In this document: positions 24,811 through 39,800 of the stretch, piece after piece
How positions within the stretch are numbered: the first letter of the stretch is position 1
Layout: every line of letters begins with the position of its first letter
Source: Lutjanus erythropterus
Lineage: Eukaryota; Chordata; Actinopteri; Lutjaniformes; Lutjanidae
DNA: 64,000 nucleotides
Direction of reading: 5' to 3'
Assembly: GCA_020091685.1 (NCBI GenBank)
Contig: CM034594.1
Coordinates: forward strand, 41,923,250 to 41,987,249
Program-made: the position numbers and the translations under genes
The notes under the pieces: generated by a model
Databases searched by the model: none
The model's input: only the letters and a program-made list of their open reading frames with translations
What the model was told of the DNA's origin: nothing

Positions 24811-24847
<37 letters not shown>

Positions 24848-27800
24848 ACTGGATGCATCTTTCCAGGAAGAAAAACTCTGAGTCCCCCTCTCTTGCTGGC
24901 CTCAGCCACACACTCGACACAGAAATGGACTACTCCTCCTCTCCTGGATCCTTCAGGATTATGACTAACATGTGTCTTATTTCCACTGAATCTTACAACA
25001 TGTACACAGGAGGTCACCTCCTCCTTCACGCTGAATGGAAACAACAGTGTAGCACGGGGTCGTTCTGTCGGACAGAGACAGAGAAGAATGTGGAACAACA
25101 GTGTGATGATGGAGGGAAGTTGAGTCAGAGCGACTGGACAGATACAGACATGAAACAGGAAGACACGGTGTCGAGTTAGTACAGTCCATGAGGGGGCAGC
25201 AGTGAGGCAGAGAGCGCTAACTGTTCCTTCAACATCTGCCCTGTGATGTTTCCTTCTCTAGTTCTTATCATGACCATCACATTCCAACTGCTGAATATTT
25301 TATCCCACCAGATAGATCATTTGTTTGCAACTATTACTTTAACTTTCATTATACTCTTACAAGTAGTATAGTAATGTGTAAACCATTTGTTGGCTTTTAT
25401 TTTCTTACATTATACTTCCATTGTGAACCTTGTACAGAATGTTTTAGCAATAGTGGACTTATCTGACCTTTTGTTACACCACTCCTCCAGCCAAGACTAT
25501 CCAATCATAGATTAGTGGCTCTATTAGGCTCAGTGGGCCTGCCAAGCTCTGGATGTGTCCACGTGTTGAAGCAATGTGCATGAGGCTGTAGTAAGAGACA
25601 TACTCTATATCCATAGAGTTTAGAGCAGGGGAAAAATTAGCTATTGACCTTTCCTAAGTCCCGCCCCTTTTGGAACCTCAGTCATATTTCTCCTTTCCTG
25701 CATCATAGACTCATCTATGTTGAACAGAAATACAAACTTTGATTAAATGGATGAGGATGGTTTATAGATGTTACTGGGGGACGTGTTAAAGAAACATTTT
25801 GTCACGTCTTGTGTTAGCATTAGCAAAACACTAGCTAACTAGCTAACCTACAGCAGTTGTTAGCCAGCTAGTTAACTAGTGTTTTCTCTGGTGCAAAATG
25901 CTAGCTAACTAGCTAGTTAATCTACATCAGTCATTTGGTAGCAATTTGTCTAGCATTTGGCTAACATTAGCTAACTTGCATGTGACTATATAGCCTATAT
26001 GCCATATTTACAGGTCCCTGAGCAAATTAACCATCTTAAAAATGTGGTTTCTTTTCAACATAGATGGGAAACTGGAAAAGAGAAAGTTGACCAAGGTTCC
26101 ACTCAGTACCAAGCCTGTTCAACTGCTAGTGGAGCACAGAAAATGAAATGTCAATTAAAAAAACAACATTAAATCAACAAACGGCAGTGCTAATAATACG
26201 TATAGTGTCTGAATGGACCGGATGTGAAATAGCCATCACTGAAGGAAAAAAGAAAAACATGACTGTTAGAAAATACAAACGGTTGAGCGTAAATCTAACC
26301 TGTGTGTTGCTTGTCCAGGTTTGGTTTTGTATAGTGAAGAAATGAACAGGGTTATGTTCAGAATTTATACTGGAGATGTGTTTTAGCAATAGGTCAATGC
26401 TGATCAAATCAATCTGAATTTGAAATTTGCTGAAAAGAGAGAGACATAATGGTCTTTAACCTGCAAATTAAACAAGTCCATAGACACTGTAAGTACAACA
26501 CGGCTGTTGTTTCTGTCCCTCATCTTGATGAGATGTCTTTCTTGAAATGCTGTCTAGTTTGAGGCAAAGGAAACCATCTGCAGACATTTACAAAGCAGAT
26601 GCAAACACAGGAAATTCAGAGTTTACAAAATATGGTACATATTCAGTTAAAAAGCAGGTCTGTGTGTTGTGTTCAGTTGTGGTTTCTCACGGCTTTCGCA
26701 CTGCTGCTGCTGTTGTTTTGACTTCCCCTCTCTGTCACCACCAACCTCAAGAGTACCCAAAACATCCCCAACATCAGAGACAACCGCGGGCAAACGCAGG
26801 ATTCAAGCAGAACACAGGGCAGAGATCAAGAGAATGTGTACATACTTATTATTTTAATCTGAAGAAGGTGCACCATCCAGCTTTGAATGTTTAATTTACT
26901 TTTTCATGGACAGTGGAGTTCCATCAGAGACAACAGGCAATGTTGAGTGACTAATGATCGATGAACATCTTTTCTTTAACCCTGCGTTGCCCCTCCACAC
27001 TGAGGGCAAAGTGGGTCAAAAGTCCTGTGACCCCCTCCCGAGTTTCAGTGATTAAAACTTCCCCAAAACACAGAACTCATTCCTTAATCCCCCTGCGTGC
27101 CTTCATGCATGCTTGCGTGTTTGCCTGGAGTCGACACAGGGCCAGAAACTCAACGTAATCTCAAATTATTTCCAACACCAGAGACAGAGAGGCGAGCGCA
27201 TGTTTCTGATTTCCTCCTGGGTGCCATTTTACAGCGCACCGCGGCTCTGGGCCAGACTGTTCCGAGCCTGTCCAAACCCTCCAAACGCTCAGACGGAGAG
27301 AGGGGCGAGCACGCGAAGGAGAAGTGGAGCAGAATGCCCCGTGGTGGTGCACCAGGTCACACGCTTGGGGTAATAAATCCAAGCGGTGTATGATCAGGAA
27401 ATGTAGAGAAGAGGCTGAGTTGTCTGCTTTGCACGCTACAGATCAATCAGTTCAGAGAGAAGACAGACAGAGATGAAGAGCTGCCTCTGGGAAAGGCCAG
27501 ACTTCATGTCTGCATGATAGGATCACTGCAGTAACATGAAGCCAGCCCGCTCCTGTCCAGCAGACTCTGACCTCAAGGTCTATTACCTCTGAAGGATCTG
27601 TTAAAATGATCATGAAAGAAGGAATATTCATAAGATGGAGGATTTACAGTTTCTTCTATTGAGTCAGATAAAACAAGATACTGCTGAGCCCCATCAAGTA
27701 GACCTCTGACTGCCAACACAGGTCTCAGTCCCCAATCAGCTGACTGACTGAAATGATACTTTGCTGCCTTCCTGTCATCTTCCCACAGTGAAAGACAGCA

Positions 27801-30800
27801 AACTGACCTCTGTCAGAGCAGCACATTCCTCTTCAGTCAACTCTTTCTTCTCAACAATGTGATGGTTTCAAATTGCAACTCTAGAAAGTCAGCATTTTAA
27901 CTGCATGTCTTACTGTTTAAAGAGGGACAAAGTTGCATGTTGAGCAGAAGTGTGTCTGCTCTGCTGTCTCAGTGTCAAACACCACTATGACCAGTAAATG
28001 ACCTGAAACATGGACCCTCCGTCTAGTATCTTTATTGGATATGTCCACACATGTTAAAGCCACCAGAGCCAGAGGATGGTGACAGGATGTTTTTTTTTCC
28101 TTCTGTGTTGGGAAGTTGAAACTGGAGCTGAAGCGAACTGCTGGGATGATTTGGACTGAGAGAATTAACCAGAAATACTTAGGGCTGTATCAATAAATCG
28201 AACAGGGGTGTAAATCACAAGTTTCGTCATGATATGATTTCAATTCCATTCAGTTCAGGGGTTTGCGAAAATGGGACAAATGACCTCTAAACCGGCATGG
28301 TTTGGCAGTACTTTGAGCTACAAAATGAAAACAATGTTGTATGACGGCTGTGTTACAATAAACTGTCAGCAACGCGTTAACCACATTCAGCACAGACGTG
28401 TGGGTGTTAAGCTGCAAGGTGCTGGTGCTAGCTTTGTTAACGTTAGCCACATTCAGCAAACAGTCTAAATTTCTGTTTCATCAACAGGGAAGTAGTCCCT
28501 AATTTCCATTATCTATGAATTAAGCATTAAAGTTTATTCTTGACTTTGGGAGTACCGGTTTGACAAATAAATAAATGAATAAATAAATAAATAACACTAA
28601 CAAATAGTCTCAGCTTTACTAAACATGTCAATTTTTGGTATTCATTCAGGAACTTTATGAGTAGGGCTGCATTGTACTGTAAAAAAAAATACTGCAATTT
28701 GTGATTGTGATCTGTGATACAAGGGAATGATCATTTTTGCATCACAATTTTCATTTTTAGAGGAAAAAAAAATCTAAATCTTGGTATTATGATATTTACT
28801 GGGCTCTGTACCAAACAGATGTGTTTTCTTTCATTTGAAGAAGAGGGTTTTTTTTAACCAAGGCACATCTGCAGCACTGCAGTACCTCATTATAATGCGG
28901 TTTTCTCACACATTTTTCTTTTTTCAGAAAAATTGAAATGTGGCTCTGGTTCTGCAATTTGGATATTGCACTTGGCTATATTGCAATTTCAATAATATTG
29001 TTTGCAAATTGTGCAGCCCTAATAATGAGTTTTTAAATTTCATTCTGTTTATTACTCTACTTTTTTGTAATCCTTAAAAGTCCTGAAACTGCTTCACAGA
29101 GTACCCACAATAAAAATCAAGAATCTTGGCTGAACCAACCACAGAGAATGTTCCAGCCCCTAACCCAATCCACTGAAGTGTAAGGATCAAACATTCACAA
29201 GACAAGTGCGGAGGTGAGCAGAAACCCTGAAAACCTGCCACAGCACGCCTCAGCAGAGCCAGGCAGAGCCCAGTCGGGGAGGGACCAGCACGGTCGGGTC
29301 AGCCAAGGTGCCCGCTGGTACAAGCAGCAGGTCAGTCCAGTGCGGCGGTGCCAAACTAAACCCTGCAGTGGTTCAGCCGCAGTATTATGGCTGGAGCTCC
29401 CTGTGACTAAGCCCCGGTCCCAGGGGGGTTAAACGTGGTAACAGCCCAGCGCGTTTGAATAGCTGCCAGTGTCGAGCCACAATCGGCAGGGGAGAATGTT
29501 GCAGCTACTTCCACCCTCTCTGGGTGGAAACTTTCCAGGGATATTGTTACCCTCAAACGAAATGCTTCTATCTGGACTGCACACTGATATTCTTCAGGAG
29601 ACTGGGTGTGTACTGTGTGCATGCTCTGCTGTGAGCAGAGGCCTCTTCCAGGTCTGCGCTGAGCTAAAAAAACAAAACCTGTCATCTCGGTTTGTTAGGA
29701 GTTTGATGATACAAAGGAATTATACTGTAAGGGTGGACAAATTAATCACAAAATGTCAACACGTCTCATTTTTTAAAATTGATTCTGGTGTCTATAGGAT
29801 TGATTCCAAAAAGGGATCAGTTTCAGTTCCTCTCTTCTACATTGTTCTGTTTGAATTTCATCAAAGAGCAGAACTGCCTGTGCAAACAATGTTCAGTTGT
29901 GTGCGCTCAAACAACACACATCACACCTGTGCAGCGCGCTGTGGTGTAACCACTTTAATCCAACACATAGTGATGGGTGAACAAAAGGGAAGCTTTGTCA
30001 TTTCACAGCTGTGAATGAAAACGTGTAGCAGGAAGGCTGTGCACTACAACTTTGTTCAAACGCAACCAAACACTAGAGCTAATCGAATAATTGATTATTA
30101 ACTGAGTATTAAACTAATCTCCAACTATTTTGATAATCGATTAATCAGTTTGAGTACTTTTTACAGAAAAAAAATTATTCTCAAATGTTGATATTTTCTG
30201 TTTTCTATGGTCCTCTATGAAAGTAAACTGAATATCTTTCTTTGGGTTGTGGACAAAATGAGACATTTGAGGACATCATCTTGGGCTCTAGGAAACACTG
30301 ATCACCATTTCTTGACATTTTATAGACCAAATAACTAATTGATTAATCAAGAAAATAATCTACAGATTAATCAATGATGAAAATCGTTACTTGCTGCGCT
30401 GCAAAATATCATGAGAAAGAGAAGTTGGAGCTCCAACAGAAAAGAGGAGAGACAGAGTTGTGTGGCAGAGTCTTTGTCAGAGAGGCTCAGGCAGGATTAT
30501 CCAGGTAGACAGCAGTTAAATTCATATTTTAGTCAAATCAGATCTTAAGCATTGAATAATGATCATTTTCACACTGTAACTGCTGAACAATATCTGCAGA
30601 CTGAAGCAGACCATATATTCAGACATAATAATAATATATTCATCCCACTGAAATATACTATCCAAATGAATTAGATTCTTTAAATGTAATGGAATTGACA
30701 AAAAATATATATACTTCAAAGCTGAAATATGAAAATGGCTGAATATAGTAAGGGTCTTTTAATGTCACTTTGAAAGGATTCCTATATTTAGACAGATTTA

Positions 30801-33800
30801 GTCTATTGATGAGGCATTCACCTCATAAACAATGACACATTGATCTCTTCTACATGAAAATACATAAGATGCTTTTAATAATGAAAAGTATGGCCCTAAA
30901 TTATTTGGTACTGGATTGAAACCAAAGTTTGTGGAATCACACACCCCTATTTTATTGCATCTTTTTCAAATATCAGTGTGAGACAATCTTTTTGAGAGAG
31001 GCAAACTTTTCATTTTCTCATATCTCGTTGGTAGATCTTTTTCCCAGGGTGCCTAAAGACACTCAACACACACACAATCAAACGGACCGATCTCAAATCA
31101 TGTCTGGAATGTCAAATCTCATACTTTTTAAAAACAGAAATGTATCTCTAGTATAGAAACCTGTTGATCACTGAATGCCACACTCATAATCTTATTCTTT
31201 GATCATATATCACAATTCCTATTTAGGCAAAGTTCTTGTGTGGCTGCTTGCTTTCAGACTTTAGTTCACATTTGAGAGACCAAGAAATGAAAAATGCTTC
31301 AGGGAAGTATATTGGCTGAAACTCAAAATGGATTTAAGACAGCCTCACCAAGCATTATCAGAATGACTCTCAACTTTTTAACAAAGATAAGTTTCGTAGA
31401 AAAAAAAAAGAAGAGAAAAAACACGTTATTGTCACTAGTATTGAAATGCCGAGCCTTAACCTGATATTGATAAGTGGACTGACAATACAGGAGTTTTTGG
31501 TGACTTTAAAGCAGCCAACAGTACACAGCACCCTACTGTTTTCTCTTTTCATTCTTAAAGGTCAAGTATGTTCTTCAAACATGCTGTACAATTTTCCACA
31601 TCCCACTGCATCCCCACCCCTCTCTCCAAGAAATCTGTCTCTTTTGTGTCTTTGTAATCTCCACACAATGAATTGTACAAATGGGGATGACGGTGCAACC
31701 TTTAGAACAGCCTCTGCTAATTCTTGGCGTTGAGAATTGAAAACCGGACCTGTTGAGAACTGGTTCAAAATTGTCCGAACAATCAGAATTGTTTACCTCC
31801 GAGCTTATCGATTCCTTTTATCGATGCTGGCATATTTTTCTGTCAGATGCACGTTCAAAACGATGACATCACACCCCTGCATCTACGCTACTGTGAGGAT
31901 GGAGAAAAAAAAATGACTCAACCCAAATTAAAATAGTTGCCATTTAATTTAATAATCAATTAATCGTTGCAGTGCTAGAGACTATAACAGACAGTCCAAT
32001 ATGATTCAGAAAAAGCACTTTACTTTAAGCATACTGAGGCCTTAGGCCTCCTCTGTGCAACTAAAAAACAAGTATTTAAACTAGGGCTGCAACTACCAAT
32101 TATTTTCATTATCGATTGATCTGTCGATAATCATCTCGAGGACAAGATGATACCCTCAAATGTCTCGTTTTACCTCACAACCCCCCAAAAATCAATTCAA
32201 TGTCAGAAAGGAGTAAAGAAATGAGAAAATATCCACATTTCAAAAGCTGAAATTAAAAAAAGCTCAAATCAATAAATGGATAATCAAAATAGTTAAATTA
32301 TTTTAATAATCGATTCATAATCGGTTTATCATTGAAGCTCTAATTTGACCCCAACTTTCTGTGATTGATACAAATTATAAAAAGTCTGAGTACACTTCGC
32401 AGACACAACCTCAGTTCAACTCCTGATCCGAGGTGAAGGAGTGAGATGCATTGATCAATAAACACTTCATGTGAGGTCCTCATTAATAAATCTTTTAGCC
32501 ACTTTCTTCTTTCTGCACTCGTTCAGCCGATGGTTTCACGAGTCTCTGTTGAGGTCTGAGAGCCAAAGAGCGCCACGATGGCCGAGCAACGACGACGCTC
32601 CTGAATCAATGAGATATGATTAGCCCGCACGTCATTAACTGTCCTCGCATCGATATGAAGGAGGAGGTCCAGCCACAGACCCAAAGCACAACACGCTGGA
32701 CGGGGAACTCTGCAGACGTTCCTTTCTCATCCCTCCACTAACTCATCCTATTATTGTTACTGTGGAGAAACTGAGAACTTATTGATCCCAATATCCATTT
32801 CTCACCAGGGATCGGCACAACTGCAAAGCCACTTAAAAGCTATTGATTGCGGCTTGAGGAGAGCCAGGCCCGACGAGCCTCATTTACAGCCCGCTGGCCT
32901 GACCTCTGCTGACCAGCAGTCGGAGGTGAGGCAGCAAAGAACACAAGACCAGGTGTTATCAGTTGAACAAAATCATGAGAGGAGGTCCCTCTGTAAGATA
33001 CATAAAGATGCTTGAGTTATGTTGAGAGTACGTGCTATTTGTTCTTTTATCATGTTCTTAGCTCCTGTGACAGAGTTTTAAAACTCAGGCTGTTACCTGC
33101 ATTAAGACATGAACCCAACCCAAGACCAGAGACTGCATAGCCTTATGTCATCTATAAGTAGGACTGTTCCAATACCACTGCCTTAAAATGCTGGTATCAG
33201 TGAGTACATGTGTATTCAATATCATGTCATTTATTAACCCAGGGTTCAACGTTAATGTTTTTTTTTTTCCACTTTCCAAGAATTTTTTGTCAGTCAATTA
33301 GCAATTATTAAATTACAGAGACTAAAGTTAATTGTTAATCTATAAAATGTCAGGAAGTAGTGAAAAATGTTCATCCCAGTTTCTCAATGTCCAATGTGAT
33401 GTATTTAAATCTTGCTTTGTCCAAAACCCACAGATATTCAGTTTAATACAATAATACACAGAAAAAATGCAGGAAGTCTCCATATTTGAGAAGCTGAAAA
33501 CTGAATTCTGACATTTTTGCATTAAAAAATGACTTGGTGATTTCTCGGCATGTATTTGTTCATGTTTTACAAAGAGTTTAACCTGAGCCAGGCCAACTAT
33601 GATAGCAAATACATCACATCATACAGCTTCAGGGCCGTCCACACCAAGAACGACAACTATAACAAAAACTATACATATATCATTTTAAAGATCATTCAAT
33701 TAAACAAACAATATAGATATTTTCCACTTTTCTTTGTTTATTATCATATTACGCTGAATACCTTTGGGTTTTGGTCTGACAAAATGAGACATTTAAAGAC

Positions 33801-36800
33801 ATCACCGTGGACTTAAAGAAATTGGGATGGTCATTTATAACTCCAAGTCCAAGGTGATCTTTAAATGTCCTGCTTTATATTCAGTTTAATATGTTAACAA
33901 ACACAGAAAATCCAGAAATCTCCATATTGAGAGGTGGAAAATAGTATTTTCTGCTGTTTTTGCATGAAAAATTACTTTTAATTAATGGATTATCCAAATG
34001 GTTTAACTGTCTTTAATCATTTGCCCAGTTGGGCAAGTGAGTTGCCAGATCTGTTTGTCCAACATGGCATTTTACTTGCCCTGGGCAAGTGAGCAACCCT
34101 TATTGTTGAGCCCTGCTTTAGTCTTGTGTTTTTATTTTATAACCACTAATAAATAAAACAATTTATACAATGGCAAGTAAAAATTGACTAAGGGCCAGTA
34201 AATTTCTGACCTTCTTGACCAACCTGGCAAGTTAAAGAAAACATTAACGTTGAACCTTGTAATGTAAAATCTTATTAAATTTAGTTAAATTGCTCAAATC
34301 TTCCTCAGAAAACGAGGTCATCTCACTTAAGAGACCATTTAAATTACAGGATTTACAAAGAGAACCCTTGAAGGACCACAGTAACAAGCAACAATAAGGA
34401 GCAACTTTTTTGATTCCAATAATGTAAACAAAATAAGTTTGTGATTATGCTTGGTTAATCATATCCTTTAGGTTTTATTCATGGTTTAATTGCAATTTAA
34501 ACTACAATTGCAACATTGGTCAGAGAAATCATAATTAGCCATAGCCTTTATTTGCAGCAACATAACGGGTATTGAACTAAAATGAACACACAAATTTTTC
34601 ATGACAAGGTCCAGGCCTCGTCATGACCTCTGCGTGTCTGTAAATGACTCCTTCAGAGCTTTCTGGGTTAAATCAGCAGAAACACAGTGAGATATGCATC
34701 GACTGTTAACTGCTCTGACCACAGGGCAGACACTGCTCAGAAAGATTGCCTTTAAGACGGGCCTTCACCCACAGTAAAAAAAAAAAAAAAAAAACAACAA
34801 AGCAGCACAGAGATAAGGCTGCTCTCAACAGGTCAAGCTTCCTTAATCATCCACATTGCTGTGTCTCCACAGTACAAACAAACACTGTGTCCTGTGGCTG
34901 CTCTCAAACTATTTCTCTGCTCAGCAGCTTGCTCCAGGCTGCATATTCTGTGGTGAAATCAGGGCTGAGGAGAAGAGATGAGACAGAGGGTAAATATTTG
35001 GATGGGGCTGGTTGAAAATTCAAGACAGCAGAGAGAGCAATTCCACATGTGGTTTTATCTCAGGGTTTAGTTCAGGGCTGGTTGCCAGATGTCTTATGCA
35101 ATGCAACACAGAATTTGGGAGCAGGGGTAGGGGGATGCTGGAGTTGCGGCCTTGAATTTAGTAAGATCAGACCCCCAGTATTCAGAGGAGAACCCTCTTC
35201 CTAAATACTAGATTCAGCTTGAATCATTTAGAGAAGTAGAAATACCATGAAATAAACTTTCTGTGTTAGCTCTTGCCTCTTAGATGAACAAAAGAACTGG
35301 AATGACCCTGTAGGCTACCAATAAAAACTAGGAAAATGGAGAAGAAAAGAAAGAGAGGATTTTGCTGATGTGCAGGATAAACCAAAATGATCCAATCTGT
35401 AGACTGTTAAGAAAACATTGTCATGTCTTGTAACATTTCTCTGGAAACTCATTCACAGACACTAACAAGAAAACAGCAATAACCATGACTGTGTCCCCAC
35501 ATTCAACACACTAACTTAAGTATGCCAGACATGAAATCTCTCACACAATTAGAGATGTTCCAATATTGTGCGTTTTTTTTTTCTTCCTGATACTGAGCCC
35601 CACCAAGACCACTGTGGATGCTCAATCCATTGGTTAATTCCTCCTCCTGACACAAATGGCTTCTGCTTTAAGTTCACCCCAAAATCAAAAATACATATTT
35701 TTTCCCTGGTCTGTAGAGTTTATCCATCTAGATTTTTCTGGTGTGAGTCGCAGAGTTTTAGAAATATCGGCCATAGAGGCGTCTACCCTCTCTCCAATAA
35801 AATGAGATTGAATGGCACTATGCTTGTGGTGCTTAGAGCACCAAAAATACATCTGAAAAACTCAAAACCAGTTTCTCTTTCCAAAAAGCATGGCCTGGTT
35901 ACTCAAGATAATTCACAGACCTTGTTGTGAGCAGTTTCATGTGAAAACCGCATTCTTTCTAGTAGAAATAGTTCCGGTACATTCTACCACAAAAAGAAAG
36001 TAGTTCCTACATGAAACTGCTGACAACAAGATGTTGTGACATCTCTATGGCCAGTATCTCACAAAAATAATCTAAATGATAAATAGCATTACAAGTCAGG
36101 GAAAAACTTGTATAACAATAATGTAGACTATGCAACACACCTGAGACAGAGGTATAGTTGGCACTTATGCTCCATATAAAAACAATTTAACCATATCAAA
36201 TTTGGCATACAGGATAAATAAATTACGTGCTATCACTTCAGCTCACCAATACTCGATCACAAGCATTTTAGGCAGTGCTGGAGGCACTTTCTGATATTGG
36301 TATCAGAAAAACCCTGTATACAACAGTGGTAAATAGGGCTGGTAATCAATTTTACTTTTTACAAACAACACAGATAGCAAAACAATACTTTTTTTCTACC
36401 TATAAATACGTAGCTTCCTTTGGGGAGTAAAAACACATTTCATTTTCACACCCATTTCGTTCATTTAACAAAACAAGCCAAACTTGTCAAACAGAAGAGT
36501 TTCCAAGACTGTGTAACCTTTAAATACACAACATAACCGGATTTTTCCTGGCTCAAAATCATGCTGAGGTGGTAACATCCTGATAATGTGCTTGTGCACC
36601 ATGTTTTCTCCTGCGTATATATCTATAAGCAACATATTCTTGGAGTCCTAATAATTATGATTGAAGGAAATAATTATAACATTATTAAGCATATAACAGC
36701 AAAGATTTTTAAAATCAAGTCAAATAAATGTTCCTAGCTTTTGTGTTCAGTTATAGTTTTCATTTACAGACCCTCTGGCAGATGAACATAAATATGATAG

Positions 36801-39800
36801 AAAAGTCTGGAGGTTAACTAATGGTTGCTGTGCTTTCTGACTACAGTCAGGAGTCAGGAAGCTGAAGGAGGAACACTTTTCATCGCTGGTAGTTTTAGCA
36901 GCGCCTTTTTCAGAAATCAACCAAGAACAACACTTGTTAGTGCCCTCTGTGAAGACTCCTGTCTTGAGAACTGGACAGGTGGTACAAAATTTGACGGAGG
37001 CGACTGCCTAATTATTGTCTGTGCAAGAAAAACCTTGGTAACATATTCATTCTATTAAAAATGTAAAGATTCATTAATAAACAATAAAACACCTTTCCTA
37101 AGTTCCACACTTGTTGGGGTTTTTCTGCTACAATCTTATTAACCATAAGTAGTTAATGTTAGCTAAAGATAAAACTGCAGATTACCACTGTGTAACAAAC
37201 ATGCTTGTGTTATTATCCCACTATGTTTAAGCATTCCCTGTTCTTCTGTTGCAGAGTTACAGAGACCAGCTTTAATGTTTTGATTTTTGACAGACAGATC
37301 ATTTCTTGACTATACAGACACACTTTGGGTGGGCACTCGAGAACTACTGAGGTTTGGAACCTCGTCCTGGAGGTAAATAACCACATTAAGTTCAATAAAA
37401 CAGAAGATAGAATGTGGATGCTGTGGAGTTAAAACCAGATTACAAATTCTGAGAAGCCTTCCAACATGTGTAAACAAAGTGACTACAGGGCCCTGTGAGA
37501 AACCTTTTGTCCACTTGGAACTGGCCTGTATAGGAGATCCCCCCACCCCTCTGTATGCAGGAACTCCAGCCAAGGAGGGAGACGAGAGGGAGGGCAGCCA
37601 AATGATAACATAAAGCCTGCAGCTGGGGTTGATGCGGGGGAATCACACTAATAACCTGCAGATGTGCACAGCATAAATCTGAACAAATGAGCTTCAACAC
37701 GCACACACTGTCATCAGGACACGTAAGTGTGTTGTGAGGAGAGTGTTAACTATTTCAGGGAGCAGTGGGGGAGGAAGAACTGGCACACTGAGACATGGAT
37801 ATTTACTGCATCCAAAATATGTCAGCAGGACCACAGGCACATTGAAAAACATTAACATACACAACATGGTGATAATGCTGATGGAACAGCATGAGGATCT
37901 GATATCTGATCAGCACGCTGACATATGGCAGCCTTCACAGAAAATTGCTTTCATACATATGGAGACTCCAACAGTCAACATTTTGGGGGATTTGTTTCTT
38001 TGTACTCATCTTACAATGAGACATTGTGGCTTTAGGAGCAGTTGACTTGAACGCATTTGATCAACAACAGCTGTCTGTTACGACTGCAAGCAGCATCTCA
38101 AAAGTCATGGGGCTGGATACAAAAAGCTCTGTGTAGGTCCACAACTAAATCTCTATGTACACACAAAGGTTCACATGGTTCTGTTCAGAACTCAGACTCA
38201 TGCACTTCACACAGTTAGGCAGACCCTTAATTACCTGTTTGCATATCAATACTTCTATTGACAGGACTAATCCCCTCCAATATCTGTATCAGGGGCCAAT
38301 ATTGACCAGGGCTGCACAATTAATTGCAACCGCAATAAAACTGCAATTTATAGCCAAGTGCAATATCCAAATAGCAGAACCAGAATCAAATCTCTTTTTT
38401 TTTTTTGAAAAGATGAAAATGAGAAAACAGCATTATACTGAGGTACTCTAAAAATCTTGTTCTCCAGATAAAATGCAAACACATTCCAAACTGAGCCAAT
38501 CCATACAGCTGTATTGAAGAAATGTACCAGTCACCTCATTCATTCAGACAGTCAAACATAGACCACCATGCTCTGAACAAACATATTGTAAATGTATGAC
38601 AAACACATTACAAACAATAACAAAAAGTAACATTTGTATTTTGGATTGCAAAATAGCAAACTTAAACTCTTAGCAATTCAGTATGGGAAATTATGATTAT
38701 GAGGACCCTCTCTCAGCCTATCAGCTGCCATGTGATTGTTGCAAGCCAGAATCCTAGATTGCACCAAAGGATGCAGGAAGCCATTATATTACAAGTTACA
38801 TTACACAAACTACACAAGCCTTCCAGACCATAGTTAAGTTTCAGACTCATTTAACCTTACTACGACTACTTCTACTAAGAATATAACAACAACAAGAAAC
38901 AACAAGAATTCTGAATGTCTGCTTCACCCGTCTAAAGACCTATTGATAAAAGGAATGGCAAAGTAGTAGCACTGTTTCACCAATTGTGTCACAGTGGCAA
39001 GGTTAGATATTTTAGTTCTAGAAGACAGTCAACGCATGGTCTGAAGGACACATTCTCACTGCATGCTCTATTTTTAAATTGTAGTTTACGTGTGGGAAAT
39101 GAGATACACATTGTTTATGCATTTGGCCTGGTGATTACTCTTCTGTAAACACAACCCAGGTGACTCTTGCACAACAAGCTTGTTAGTAAGACAGCGCTGG
39201 AGTTGCTAGAAAAGTATGTTGTTGACAGACTATGGCTCTTTGTGCTATGATAGGCTAAACATGGCCATGACATATGAATCAGCTTTTTCTGTGAAAGGAG
39301 CAAAGTCCTGGACTTCACTGCCTGATCACTTTAAATCTGCTGCAGACTTCAGCACATTTATGAAAGCTACCAAATCCTGGTTAATTCAGCAACAGATGTA
39401 CTTTTTTAGCCATTTGCTGTACTTTGTTTTTTTACTTAGTTTTATATGTTGTTGTTTTCAGTTCATCTTCTCTTTACCTCACTGTTCCAATCTCATATTT
39501 TCATAAAATCTCTTCTAGGACTACAAACACAATGACATTTGCAGCTGTTTCCAGATTGTCAATGTAAACTGTATCTGTCCCTGTCAAATAAAACAAATAA
39601 ATAAATAAATTCTCTGTGCTAGATGTTCAGAGATTAGACAGATATCCTTCTCCAGTGATTCTGTATTTTAAGACAAACAAGTCAAGAAAAAAAAAAATCT
39701 GACAATTTAGTCAAATCAGTAATAACCTTTCTTCACATATTCGTATAATAAAACCTAGCCAATTTAACTGATACTGCAGTTCCGCAAATCCACTAAAGAC

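Noticed and set aside
24730-25179. 149-codon frame crossing (GT)n
   Set aside because: The central Cys-Val run is just the microsatellite; the rest has no domain.
29469-30014. Longest open frame in the window (181 codons, plus)
   Set aside because: No domain, no splice context, crosses from GC-rich into AT-rich DNA and ends near a family B MITE; expected by chance in 64 kb.
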